From: Anaerolineae bacterium
Lineage (GTDB): Bacteria > Chloroflexota > Anaerolineae > B4-G1
Length of the DNA stretch: 9,310 nt
Reading direction: 5' to 3'
NCBI GenBank assembly: GCA_030612185.1
Contig: JAUWOI010000140.1
Span: forward strand, 1 to 9,310
How positions within the stretch are numbered: position 1 is the first letter of the stretch; every line of letters starts with the position of its first letter. The translations under genes and the position numbers were made by a program. The notes below the pieces were generated by a model that did no database searches, was not told where the DNA came from, and saw nothing but the letters and a program-made list of their open reading frames with translations. Shown here in pieces: positions 1-6,667 of this stretch.

Positions 1-735
1 GTTATACGTGGGGTGGAACTGCGAGAGGTAGTGCTTGGGCGCCTGGTGTTTCCCCGGTTCCCATTCCCAAAAGCCCTGGGCCACGATGTAGGGGACGATG
101 CAGTTCGGCTTGAAGTTCTTCCAAACCATGGTGTAGTCGTCGGGGAACTCGACATCCATGGGGGTGGTGCCATCGGCTTGGTAGGCGTACCAGGGCACGG
201 TGACGACCTTGAAGTCCTCGTTGAGGCCCAGGTCTTCCCACCAGAACGCATAGTCCACCGCCGGGATGAACGGCTCGCCGTCGGACCACTTGATGCCCTC
301 GCGAAAGTGCCAGGTGAGCTCCGTGCAGGCGTCGTTCATCTCGAACGACTTGGCCAGGCCCGACTCGTAGCCGGTATAGTCCGGCTTCCAGCGCCAGGGC
401 GGGTCGTACAACTTCATCTTGATGTTGCCGATATCGCTCGCCCCGGCTATGGTATGCCAGGTCCCGCCGTACTGGCCGATCGACTCATACACATCGACGG
501 TCTGCACGTCCGTGGGCAGGCGCTCCGCCAGAGGCGGCAGTTCGCCGGCTTCCACCATCGCCGCCAGCATGGGCGCCTGATTTTCCGATACCGCAGGAGC
601 CTCAGGCTCCTCGGGAGCCTCAGTGGGCTCGGCCTCAGGGGGAGGAGCCTCGGTGGGTGTCGCCGCCGGTGCGCAGGCGGTCAACACAAGAGCCAGAACA
701 GCCAACACGTTTAGTAGAAACGCGATCTTACGCAT
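1..735 (-). CDS. ABC transporter substrate-binding lipoprotein, family 5, N-terminal part
   Basis: This gene begins at the ATG at 735 and runs off the window edge, so only its first 245 residues are present. A short positive N-terminus (MRK), a hydrophobic stretch and a lipobox LTAC with Cys21 mark a lipoprotein signal peptide. A Pro/Thr/Glu-rich linker (about residues 22-50) follows, a common arrangement in Chloroflexota binding proteins. The mature part starts with a YGGTW motif and contains an SBP_bac_5 signature: a HFREGIKWSDGEPF segment with WSDGEPF at residues 150-156. Family 5 proteins bind oligopeptides or oligosaccharides outside the cell and deliver them to an ABC permease. The neighbouring phosphorylase and LacI repressor favour a sugar ligand, but that is inference. 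A good ribosome binding site (AAGGAG, repeated as AAGGAGAAGGAGA) lies directly upstream. Permease and ATPase genes would be expected beyond position 1. Confidence 0.9.
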   Translation of the reverse strand, partial: MRKIAFLLNVLAVLALVLTACAPAATPTEAPPPEAEPTEAPEEPEAPAVSENQAPMLAAMVEAGELPPLAERLPTDVQTVDVYESIGQYGGTWHTIAGASDIGNIKMKLYDPPWRWKPDYTGYESGLAKSFEMNDACTELTWHFREGIKWSDGEPFIPAVDYAFWWEDLGLNEDFKVVTVPWYAYQADGTTPMDVEFPDDYTMVWKNFKPNCIVPYIVAQGFWEWEPGKHQAPKHYLSQFHPTYN

Positions 736-1020
736 TCTCCTTCTCCTTTACTTTATTTGTAGTATAGTTGAAACTGGGTTACTTATACACATAGCGAATA
801 ACGTTGGAAACTGACCAGGGGTTACTATCTGCCCAAAAAACCACCTCCTTTCGCTAACGAGACCTCTCCTTTGCGCCCTCTTCTTCTTCTTTCGCGTACA
901 ACCTGGCGTAGCCAACAGGCGAGTGCTATGACTTGCCGCGAGGTCTCACGATAGTATCTACGCTCCTCGCCTGGTGGGCGCAAAAGTAGAATGACCTTAA
1001 GCGAGGGTTGAAGCAACTGG
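736..1020 (-). promoter_or_regulatory. Long non-coding leader upstream of the binding-protein gene
   Basis: This roughly 285-base stretch holds no convincing gene. Read on the minus strand it has two inverted repeats: CAGGCGAG/CTCGCCTG (arms 966-973 and 916-923) and GAGACCTC/GAGGTCTC (arms 940-947 and 859-866). It also has a near-perfect anti-16S match, AAAGGAGGTGG (852-842), with no plausible start codon at the right distance. Nearer the gene, TATACT (766-761) could be a -10 box with no good -35. A degenerate AACGTT core (800-805) faintly resembles the LacI operators upstream. The stretch could be a structured leader or a processed intercistronic spacer. I recognise no known riboswitch in it. 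Confidence 0.4.
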
Positions 1021-1049
1021 GTTGTATCACAAGTAATATCATTTGTCAA
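1021..1049 (-). promoter_or_regulatory. Candidate sigma70 promoter overlapping the GH65 stop codon
   Basis: On the minus strand a perfect -35 hexamer TTGACA (1049-1044) is followed after 17 bp by TACAAC (1026-1021). That -10 matches four of six consensus bases and is preceded by TG at the extended -10 position. The TGA stop of the GH65 gene (1048-1046) lies inside the -35 box. If active, it would start a transcript for the binding-protein gene with a leader of about 280 nt, separating transporter expression from the upstream LacI-GH65 unit. Confidence 0.5.
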
Positions 1050-3319
1050 GCCCGGAATTGGTGCTCATCTATACTCGCTGTAGAGCGGTGACGGGGCAGC
1101 ACCAGGTCTATCTTCTCCCCTTGATGGAGGAATGAAAAGGAGAGTCGCTTCCAGCGGGCTGGTAACTGAGGGGTGACGGTATAGCCCTCCCCGCTCAATC
1201 GCAGCCCGGCGAAGCCAAAGACGACCGCCTGCCACAGTCCTCCGGCCAGCGCAGCGTGAATCCCATCTGCGGCGTTGCCCCGCACGTCCTGCAGGTCCGT
1301 CCACGCAGCGTGCATGAGATGCTCGTAGGCTGCTTCTGGTTCCCCCAACCAGGTGGCCAGCAGGGCGTGAATTGCCGGCCCCAGCGACGAGCCGTAGGTC
1401 AGGTCGGTGCGGGGTGTGTAGTAGTCCCAGTTGGCTTGTAGGGTCTCCTGGTCGTACCTGTCGCGCAGCAGGTAAAGCAACATTAGAGCGTCGGGCTGCT
1501 TGAGCACCTGGCAACTCTGGAGGCCCTCAATACCTAACTCGACCTGCATAGAGTGGTGTCGTGGTTCGTAATCGGCCAGGTCAACGTCTATCAGGTCAAA
1601 GAAATCCTCGAACTGCTCCATCAGCCCCGTCTCCGGGTCGTGGGGGATGTACAGGCAGCCGATGACGTCGGTCCAGTGGGCCAGCCGCTCCTGCGTCAAG
1701 TCGATGTGTGCTTCCAGTTCGGCGGCTTTTTCGGGAGACTCGCGCCGCAGCCAGGCCAGTACCTCCAGCGCGGTCTCCAGGTTCCAGCGCGCCATACGAT
1801 TGGTAAAGACGTTGTTGTCCACGTGATCGTGGTACTCGTCGGGGCCGATGACGTCGTTGATCTCGTAGCGGCCTCGCGCCTCGTTCCACTCGACGCGCGA
1901 GCCCCAGAAGCGGGCGGTGTCGAGCAGGATTTCGGCCCCGTAGTTGCGCATAAGCGCGTCGTCGCCCGTGACGCGCCAGTATTCGTGCACGGCGTAAGCC
2001 ACGTCGGCGCTGATGTGATGCTCGATGTCGCCGCACCAGATACGCACCGGTTCACCGTCGGAGGCGTACCCCCAGCGCGGCGTTGTCTCGTCGCCGCTGC
2101 CGGCGCTCTCCCAGGCGAACATGGCCCCCTCGTAGCCGTTCGCCTTTGCCTTCCGCCGCGCGCCGGGCAGCGTGTGGTAGCGATACAGCAGCAGATTGCG
2201 GGCGATCTTGGGCCGCGCGTAGGTGAAGAAGGGGATGATAAAAATGTCGGTGTCCCAGAAGACGTGTCCCCGGTAGCCGAAGCCGCTCAGCGTCTTGGCC
2301 GGGATGCTTACCCGTTCATCGTGGCGCGGCGCGGCAATGAGAAGTTGGAACAGATTGTAGCGCAACGCCAGGTCGGCCTCGTCGTCGCCCTCAATGGTGA
2401 CGTTGCAGGCCTCCCACTCCGGCTCCCAGGCGGTGTCGTTGGCCGCCCGCAGGTCGTCGTAGCCACGGGCGATTGCCTCTTCCAGTTTGGACAGGGCGGC
2501 CCCGCGCACGTCGTCCTCCTCGCGGCTGGTGACCAGCGCGACGAGTTTGTCCGCCATGACCTGCTCACCAGTCTGCACGGCCAGACGTGCGACGACTGTG
2601 GGGGCGCTGTCGCAGTCGAGATGGACGTATTTCGCATCCGCCCCGCCGGAGACAGCAAGGTGACACGCCTCGCACAACTTGATGCCCGAGTTGCGGGTGC
2701 GCACGTGCAGGTAGACCCCCTGCTGCCCGATGGCTCCCTTCGACAAGCTCAGGGCAGGCTCCTTCGACCCTTCGGCTCCGCTCAGGGCAGGCAAGCTCAG
2801 GGCAGGCCCCTGGTCTACCAACCGCCAGTGGAGCAACCCGGCGTTGTCCACGTGGCCGTCGAAGCCGGCGCGGAATTCAAGTGTGCCCTCGAAGTCGAGC
2901 GCAGTCACCCGGTAGCGTATGCCCAAGAGATGCGAGTCAGCTAGGCTGGCGAAACGTTCAATCTCCAGGTCCACCGTGTGGCCGGCGGGGCTGCGCCAGC
3001 GCACTGTGCGGGTCAGGACGCCCGTTCGCAGGTCCAGGTCGCGCTGGTAGGAGAGCACCGTGCCGTGATCCATCCTGAAGCGTTCACCGTTCACGAAGAG
3101 GACGAAGGGCAGCCAGTCAGGGACGTTGGCCAGTTCGGTGTACACCTGCGGTGCGTCGTCGAAGAGACCGTGGACTAGTGTGACCGGCCAGGCGTCCGGG
3201 TAGCCCTCCTCGAAGGCTCCTCGCGTGCCCAGGTAACCGTTGCCGATGGTGAAAACGGTCTCCTTGTGGTGGAGCGCCTCTGGGTTGAACTCGGTTTCGG
3301 TGATGTGCCAGTTGGTCAT
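1046..3319 (-). CDS. Glycoside hydrolase family 65 protein, probable disaccharide phosphorylase (maltose/kojibiose/trehalose type)
   Basis: The 757-residue product has the full GH65 layout: an N-terminal beta-sandwich, an (alpha/alpha)6 barrel and a short C-terminal sheet. The N-terminus carries the typical FTIGNGYLGTRGAFEEGYP segment, which fixes the ATG at 3319. The barrel contains GYRGHVFWDTD (FWDTD at about 354-358) and the catalytic block VIGPDEYHDHVDNNVFTN, in which Glu495 is the expected general acid. The LKQPDALMLLYLL segment (Lys607-Gln608) matches the sugar and phosphate site of the phosphorylases. Such enzymes cleave an alpha-glucosyl disaccharide with inorganic phosphate, giving beta-glucose 1-phosphate and glucose, in the cytoplasm. 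The exact linkage cannot be read from sequence. A beta-phosphoglucomutase gene, often next door, is not in this window. A palindromic repeat cluster encodes residues 171-195, an insertion in the N-terminal domain. No Shine-Dalgarno is visible; a CT/AACC repeat array occupies its place. The gene lies 68 bp after lacI on the same strand. Confidence 0.93.
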   Translation of the reverse strand: MTNWHITETEFNPEALHHKETVFTIGNGYLGTRGAFEEGYPDAWPVTLVHGLFDDAPQVYTELANVPDWLPFVLFVNGERFRMDHGTVLSYQRDLDLRTGVLTRTVRWRSPAGHTVDLEIERFASLADSHLLGIRYRVTALDFEGTLEFRAGFDGHVDNAGLLHWRLVDQGPALSLPALSGAEGSKEPALSLSKGAIGQQGVYLHVRTRNSGIKLCEACHLAVSGGADAKYVHLDCDSAPTVVARLAVQTGEQVMADKLVALVTSREEDDVRGAALSKLEEAIARGYDDLRAANDTAWEPEWEACNVTIEGDDEADLALRYNLFQLLIAAPRHDERVSIPAKTLSGFGYRGHVFWDTDIFIIPFFTYARPKIARNLLLYRYHTLPGARRKAKANGYEGAMFAWESAGSGDETTPRWGYASDGEPVRIWCGDIEHHISADVAYAVHEYWRVTGDDALMRNYGAEILLDTARFWGSRVEWNEARGRYEINDVIGPDEYHDHVDNNVFTNRMARWNLETALEVLAWLRRESPEKAAELEAHIDLTQERLAHWTDVIGCLYIPHDPETGLMEQFEDFFDLIDVDLADYEPRHHSMQVELGIEGLQSCQVLKQPDALMLLYLLRDRYDQETLQANWDYYTPRTDLTYGSSLGPAIHALLATWLGEPEAAYEHLMHAAWTDLQDVRGNAADGIHAALAGGLWQAVVFGFAGLRLSGEGYTVTPQLPARWKRLSFSFLHQGEKIDLVLPRHRSTASIDEHQFRA
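2735..2808. repeat. Palindromic GC-rich repeat cluster inside the GH65 gene
   Basis: On the plus strand, the unit CCCTTCGACAAGCTCAGGG is followed by GCAGGC, then a second divergent copy (CCCTTCGGCTCCGCTCAGGG) and a third, partial copy ending in AAGCTCAGGGCAGGC. GCTCAGGGCAGG thus occurs three times in about 60 bp. Each full unit has CCCT...AGGG inverted ends. The cluster is translated in frame on the minus strand as PALSLPALSGAEG and PALSLSKGA. A related cluster occurs at 8396-8487. Confidence 0.85.
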
Positions 3320-3320
3320 T

Positions 3321-3386
3321 GTTGGGTGGTTAGTTAGTTGGTTAGTTGGTTAGTTAGTTGGTTGGTTGGTTAGTTGGTTGGTTGGT
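3321..3386. repeat. Degenerate tetramer/octamer tandem array (GGTT/AGTT)
   Basis: The 66 bases between the lacI stop and the GH65 start are almost entirely made of GGTT, TGGT and TAGT quartets, for example GGTTAGTTGGTTAGTT. Read in the gene direction they are AACCAACT-type quartets. The array ends one base before the GH65 ATG, and no purine-rich ribosome binding site remains. The first codons of GH65 (ATG ACC AAC) look like a continuation of the pattern. The array could be a slippage-prone spacer. Confidence 0.85.
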
Positions 3387-3387
3387 A

Positions 3388-4425
3388 TTATGTTACCATT
3401 CCCCCGCTGGACTCCCTCACGATGAGCGTTGGGGGCAGCAACACTTCTCGCTCCGTCAGTTCCTCACCGCGAATGAGGTGGAGCAGCATGTTAACTACGC
3501 GCTCACCCACTTCGGCGATGGGCTGGTGCAGTGTGGTCAACGGCGGCCGGAGATACTGGGCTGCAGGAACGTCATCGAATCCAATGACGGCCACGTCCCG
3601 CCCTGGCTGCAACCCCCTCTCGTAGATGGCGTTCATAGCGCCGATGGCCGTCAGGTCGCTCAGGGCCACGATTGCGGTCGGGCGACGGTCGGAGGGCAGG
3701 TTGAGCAGCGCGTGTGCCGCTTGCCGGCTGGAGACCTCCGTGTGTTCGGTGTGTATGATCCAGGCCGGGTCGAGGGAGATGCCAGCTGCCTGGAGCGTTG
3801 CCACGTATCCCTGGCAACGATAGTATCCGGGCAACGAGACTTCGGGCCAGGCGATGAGGCCGATGCGCCGGTGTCCTAATGCCAGCAGGTGCTCGACTGC
3901 CTGGCGTACCCCTTCCGCGCCGTCCACGTCCACGTAGGAGAAGTCCCATTCCTCGTTGGCGCGACCGAAATCCACAAAGGGGAAGCCGCTGTCGAGCAGA
4001 TGGCGGACACGCTCGTCGTCCCTGTTCGTGTCGGAGACGATGAAGCCATCCACCTGTCCGGTGAGCATCAGTTCCTCGTAGAGCAGCCATGGTTCACTGT
4101 CGGGCGGACTGGTGAAAGTCAGGATGTGGTATCCCTGCGCCTCGGCCGCCTCGGCCACGTTATACAGGAAGCGCTCCATGATGGGGTTCCAGCGGTCGGG
4201 GGGCAAACGGTGCCAACTGTAACCGATAAAGCGGCTTTCCTGGGCGCGGAGGCCGCGGGCGATGGCGCTGGGGCGGTAATCCAATTCCTTGGCGGCAGCC
4301 AACACGCGGGCACGGGTGGCCTCGCTGATGGGGGCACTTTTGTTGAAGGCGTAGGATACGGTGGCGATGGAGACGCTAGCGCGTCGAGCGACGTCTTTGA
4401 TGGTAACCGACGGGATTCTCGCCAT
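3388..4425 (-). CDS. LacI/GalR-family transcriptional repressor
   Basis: The 345-residue product is full length for the LacI family. Residues 8-27 form the N-terminal helix-turn-helix (IKDVARRASVSIATVSYAFN). The hinge region LDYRPSAIARGLRAQES follows, and the usual leucine in the hinge fits operators with a central CpG. The rest is a periplasmic-binding-protein-like effector domain, with typical blocks DGFIVSDTNRDD, LALGHRRIGLIAW, TAIVALSDLTAIGAM and VAVIGFDDVPAAQYLRPPLTT. Such proteins bind DNA as dimers or tetramers and release it when a sugar or sugar phosphate binds. The ATG at 4425 fits the family N-terminus. No Shine-Dalgarno is present because an operator occupies that position. The consensus promoter and three operators directly upstream point to autoregulation, and the downstream GH65 and transporter genes are the likely regulon. 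The effector sugar is unknown. Confidence 0.95.
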   Translation of the reverse strand: MARIPSVTIKDVARRASVSIATVSYAFNKSAPISEATRARVLAAAKELDYRPSAIARGLRAQESRFIGYSWHRLPPDRWNPIMERFLYNVAEAAEAQGYHILTFTSPPDSEPWLLYEELMLTGQVDGFIVSDTNRDDERVRHLLDSGFPFVDFGRANEEWDFSYVDVDGAEGVRQAVEHLLALGHRRIGLIAWPEVSLPGYYRCQGYVATLQAAGISLDPAWIIHTEHTEVSSRQAAHALLNLPSDRRPTAIVALSDLTAIGAMNAIYERGLQPGRDVAVIGFDDVPAAQYLRPPLTTLHQPIAEVGERVVNMLLHLIRGEELTEREVLLPPTLIVRESSGGMVT

Positions 4426-4427
4426 GG

Positions 4428-4441
4428 TTGAAACGTTTCAA
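4428..4441. promoter_or_regulatory. LacI-type operator next to the repressor start codon
   Basis: TTGAAACGTTTCAA is a perfect 14-bp palindrome with a central CpG, the classical architecture of LacI-family operators. It ends two bases from the repressor ATG (4425-4423) and covers the place of the ribosome binding site. Its centre lies 52 bp from the centre of the nearer upstream operator, close to five helical turns. Confidence 0.8.
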
Positions 4442-4479
4442 TTAACTAGATAAAAAGAACTGATTGCCAGTGTGGGGAG

Positions 4480-4506
4480 TTTAAACGTTTAACTTAAACG
4501 TTTAAA
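4480..4506. promoter_or_regulatory. Tandem LacI-type operators at the transcription start
   Basis: Two 12-bp palindromes TTAAACGTTTAA (4481-4492 and 4494-4505) lie side by side with centres 13 bp apart. Together they form a larger perfect inverted repeat with 13-base arms around a single C at 4493. They share the AAACGTTT core with the operator at 4428-4441. They begin just downstream of the -10 box and cover the expected start site near 4502, so bound repressor should block initiation. Confidence 0.8.
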
Positions 4507-4508
4507 TT

Positions 4509-4537
4509 ATTATAGCAGAAACAACACCGTTTGTCAA
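4509..4537 (-). promoter_or_regulatory. Consensus sigma70 promoter of the lacI-GH65 unit
   Basis: On the minus strand TTGACA (4537-4532) and TATAAT (4514-4509) are separated by exactly 17 bp, so both hexamers and the spacing match consensus. Transcription should start near 4502, giving a leader of about 77 nt to the lacI ATG. An unrepressed promoter this strong fits tight control by the operators that follow it. Confidence 0.88.
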
Positions 4538-4565
4538 GAGGGGGTGGTGAAAAAGAGGCGGAATT

Positions 4566-5921
4566 TTAAGGTTGAGAGGCTATTGCCTGGCGGTATATGG
4601 CCAGCAGCCGCTGCGCGACCCGGTCCCAGGTGTAGCCCTCCAAGATGGTCTGACGTGCCCGGCGCCCTATCTCACGCCGTGTTGCCTCGTCCATTCCCAC
4701 CAACCGCACGACTGCCTGTGCCAACTGCGCCACGTCGTTGTGATCTACCAATAGCCCGTTGACGCCGTCGGTGATGACGTCCCGCGAGCCGCCGTGGACG
4801 CTGGCGATGAGGGGACGCTCCAGCAGCATCGTCTCCAACATGACGATGGAGAAGTACTCTTGCGAAGGGAGCGCCACACCGTCGGCGGCGGCGAAGTAGT
4901 CGGGCATACGCGCGTGGGGCACCGGGGGATGGGTGAGGACGTGGTTATTCAGGCCCAGGCCATGCTCGGCGATAAACCGTCTCAGCCGGGTGGCGTAGTC
5001 GGTAGGAGGCTCAGGCCAGGCCAAGAGCAAGAGGCGGATATGTCCTACGTCCTGTGTCCTATGTTCTACGTCTAGCGCGGGTTGGGTCTCCCGGATCTTG
5101 ACGAGCGCCCGGAGGATGTTTTCCTGCCCTTTGCGAGGGTCCACCCGCGAAGGCACCAGCAGGAGGAACTGAGAATCGGTTGTACCCAGTTCCTCCCGTA
5201 CCCGGGAGCGTGCCTCTGGTGGGGCGGGAGGAAAATTGGCCGGGTCAATCCCGTTGGTGATGACGGTCGCGCGCGCGTCACCGGGTGGGACGGCCTCGTA
5301 GTGCATATTCAGGAACTCTGCCTCAGACGTCGAAAGTGGCAGGATGCGATGAGCGGCGGCCAGCGAGTGCTCCTCGGAGGCGATGCGGGCAGGGAAATTG
5401 TAGCGACGGTCGAGTTCATCTGGCGGCGCTTCGTTCCGGGCCAGGCTGTCGGCCCGCTTACGCCGGCCCAGGGAGTGGGTGGTGAGTAGGGTGGGGGGAT
5501 GGTGGGGCCAGCGGGCCTGGAGTGAGGTGACCGTCTCCCAGCCATCGGCGTAGTGGCCGTGCAACAGGTCGTAGTGCAGTTCCTCACGGTCAGCGAAGGC
5601 CAGGATGTACTCGACGAACTCGGCAATCCGCTCTCCGTATAGGACTTCCTTAGGAACGTACCGGTCGGTGGGGCCGCAGGGGAGACGGATGAGCCGCACG
5701 CGGGGGTCGCCGTTGAGGAACTTGACCGGAGTGGCGGCGTGGGAGTCGCTATCCTGCAAACGGGTGAAAATATCCACGCGGATGCTTGGGTCGGCGCGGG
5801 TCAGGGCGTGGGGCAACCTATTCATCACCACACTCTGTCCGCCCTGCGATTCCTCGCCCAGGCGGTCAAGCCAGTCGGGCCGGCAGTGGGGGCTGGTCCA
5901 GAGTACTCTCATCAGTTTCAT
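4566..5921 (-). CDS. GT4-family glycosyltransferase, sucrose-phosphate synthase-like
   Basis: The product has 451 residues and a GT-B fold layout. The N-terminal acceptor half has the GGQSVV loop (Gly27-Gly28-Gln29), HGHYADGW (121-128) and THSLGRRKR, all reminiscent of sucrose-phosphate synthase and mannosylfructose-phosphate synthase. The C-terminal donor half has PSRVDPRKG, with the Arg and Lys that contact the nucleotide-sugar phosphates, and the E-x7-E motif (Glu355 and Glu363) within LPSQEYFSIVMLE. It should transfer a sugar from a nucleotide donor to a sugar or sugar-phosphate acceptor in the cytoplasm; donor and acceptor are not determinable here. A heptamer repeat array adds about 12 residues (283-294) just before the strand LLLLAWPEPP. 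A second ATG at 5912 may be the true start, because GGTGAG lies 9 bases before it and the product would begin MRVLW. The gene is 21 bp after the DUF624 gene and probably co-transcribed with it. Confidence 0.88.
   Translation of the reverse strand: MKLMRVLWTSPHCRPDWLDRLGEESQGGQSVVMNRLPHALTRADPSIRVDIFTRLQDSDSHAATPVKFLNGDPRVRLIRLPCGPTDRYVPKEVLYGERIAEFVEYILAFADREELHYDLLHGHYADGWETVTSLQARWPHHPPTLLTTHSLGRRKRADSLARNEAPPDELDRRYNFPARIASEEHSLAAAHRILPLSTSEAEFLNMHYEAVPPGDARATVITNGIDPANFPPAPPEARSRVREELGTTDSQFLLLVPSRVDPRKGQENILRALVKIRETQPALDVEHRTQDVGHIRLLLLAWPEPPTDYATRLRRFIAEHGLGLNNHVLTHPPVPHARMPDYFAAADGVALPSQEYFSIVMLETMLLERPLIASVHGGSRDVITDGVNGLLVDHNDVAQLAQAVVRLVGMDEATRREIGRRARQTILEGYTWDRVAQRLLAIYRQAIASQP
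5041..5075. repeat. Heptamer tandem array inside the glycosyltransferase gene
   Basis: Five consecutive 7-base units occur on the plus strand: TGTCCTA, CGTCCTG, TGTCCTA, TGTTCTA and CGTCTAG. Read in the gene direction the family is TAGGACR. The array is translated as roughly DVEHRTQDVGHI. Only the unit whose first three bases form a codon reads CAG instead of TAG, so the gene avoids a stop. Confidence 0.85.
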
Positions 5922-5942
5922 CTCACCGCGCGGATAGTAGCA

Positions 5943-6593
5943 TCACTGGCGGGCTGTGTCAAGTGGCTGCTCCCGGTATGGCTTTAGAAGATGCTGCACG
6001 GCCTTGTTGCACACGACGGCAAAGAGTGCGGGCGTGAGGAGGAACCACAATGGTGTTAGCAGTGTGCTGATGATGGCCACTATCAGCAGCAACGTTGCCA
6101 GCACGAGGGTGAAGCCAGGGTTGGCGATGAAGATCACGGCTGTGTTGCGCAAGGCCACCTGTAGCCGCTGGTCCTCCTGCTCCAGCAGCAGCGCCAGAGG
6201 GTACATCTGTAAGGTCAGCCACAGGAGCATCACTGCCGTCCAGAGCGCACGCATCCAGAGGCTCAACGTGGGGTGGATCTTGAGGAGGGGGGCGTTGCCC
6301 GGTGCATAGAACTGGAGGTTGGTGATGACGATGAAAAGCATCAGAATGTTGAGCAGCGCCAGCCCCCACGCTTTCCAGAAGTGAAGTCGGAAGCCCTCGA
6401 AGTAGTCGCTCCAGCCGGTGGCCTTTCCCTGCGCCATCCGGTTTGCGACATTCCACAATCCGGCCAGCGCCGGCGGCAACGTGATCACTGGTATTGCCAG
6501 CAACACGGTGACTATGTTCATCAGCGCCAGGAGAAACAACTCGTCCCAGAAATTCTTCAGCGCTTCCCAGAAAATGCGAAAAGTGTCTTTCAT
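5943..6593 (-). CDS. DUF624 (YesL-like) integral membrane protein
   Basis: The 216-residue product begins at ATG 6593, preceded by a strong AGGGGGGA ribosome binding site. It shows about five hydrophobic segments, near residues 17-45, 72-93, 108-130, 148-175 and 177-195. The early PALAGLWNVANRMAQGKATGWSDYF region, a Pro-x-x-x-Gly turn followed by a basic loop and a Trp/Phe-rich stretch, is the hallmark of DUF624. Relatives such as YesL are commonly encoded with carbohydrate ABC transporters and sugar-degrading enzymes, but their biochemical role is unknown. Here the gene lies directly upstream of the glycosyltransferase. The open frame continues upstream to 6824, but that extension overlaps the GIY-YIG gene and is not homologous to the family, so I exclude it. 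Confidence 0.82.
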   Translation of the reverse strand: MKDTFRIFWEALKNFWDELFLLALMNIVTVLLAIPVITLPPALAGLWNVANRMAQGKATGWSDYFEGFRLHFWKAWGLALLNILMLFIVITNLQFYAPGNAPLLKIHPTLSLWMRALWTAVMLLWLTLQMYPLALLLEQEDQRLQVALRNTAVIFIANPGFTLVLATLLLIVAIISTLLTPLWFLLTPALFAVVCNKAVQHLLKPYREQPLDTARQ

Positions 6594-6667
6594 ATTCCCC
6601 CCTGCTCGCCAGAGATGCCCCTCATTGCCCCTGCTTTGCTCCACCCAGTGGGTCCAGTCGGCCAGCA

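Noticed and set aside
13..714. Plus-strand open frame of 233 codons at the left edge
   Set aside because: It is the antisense of the binding-protein gene, whose signal peptide, lipobox and family 5 motif are clear on the minus strand.
825..1049. Minus-strand open frame of 74 codons in the gap after GH65
   Set aside because: It would start with TTG inside the GH65 stop region without a ribosome binding site, and its Arg-rich product resembles nothing. The stretch is better explained as a promoter and leader.
1553..2944. Long plus-strand open frame (463 codons) antisense to the GH65 gene
   Set aside because: It lies wholly opposite a gene with clear family motifs, its translation is low in recognisable domains and rich in Val/Gly/Gln/Arg as expected for the complement of a GC-rich gene, and it runs through the repeat cluster.
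3889..4431. Plus-strand open frame of 180 codons opposite lacI
   Set aside because: It is antisense to the full-length LacI repressor and spans its operator; no domain or ribosome binding site is visible.
4480..4506. The 27-bp inverted repeat considered as a transcription terminator of the glycosyltransferase gene
   Set aside because: The arms are A/T-rich with a one-base loop and no following T-run. The repeated AAACGTTT core and position at the start site fit operators far better.
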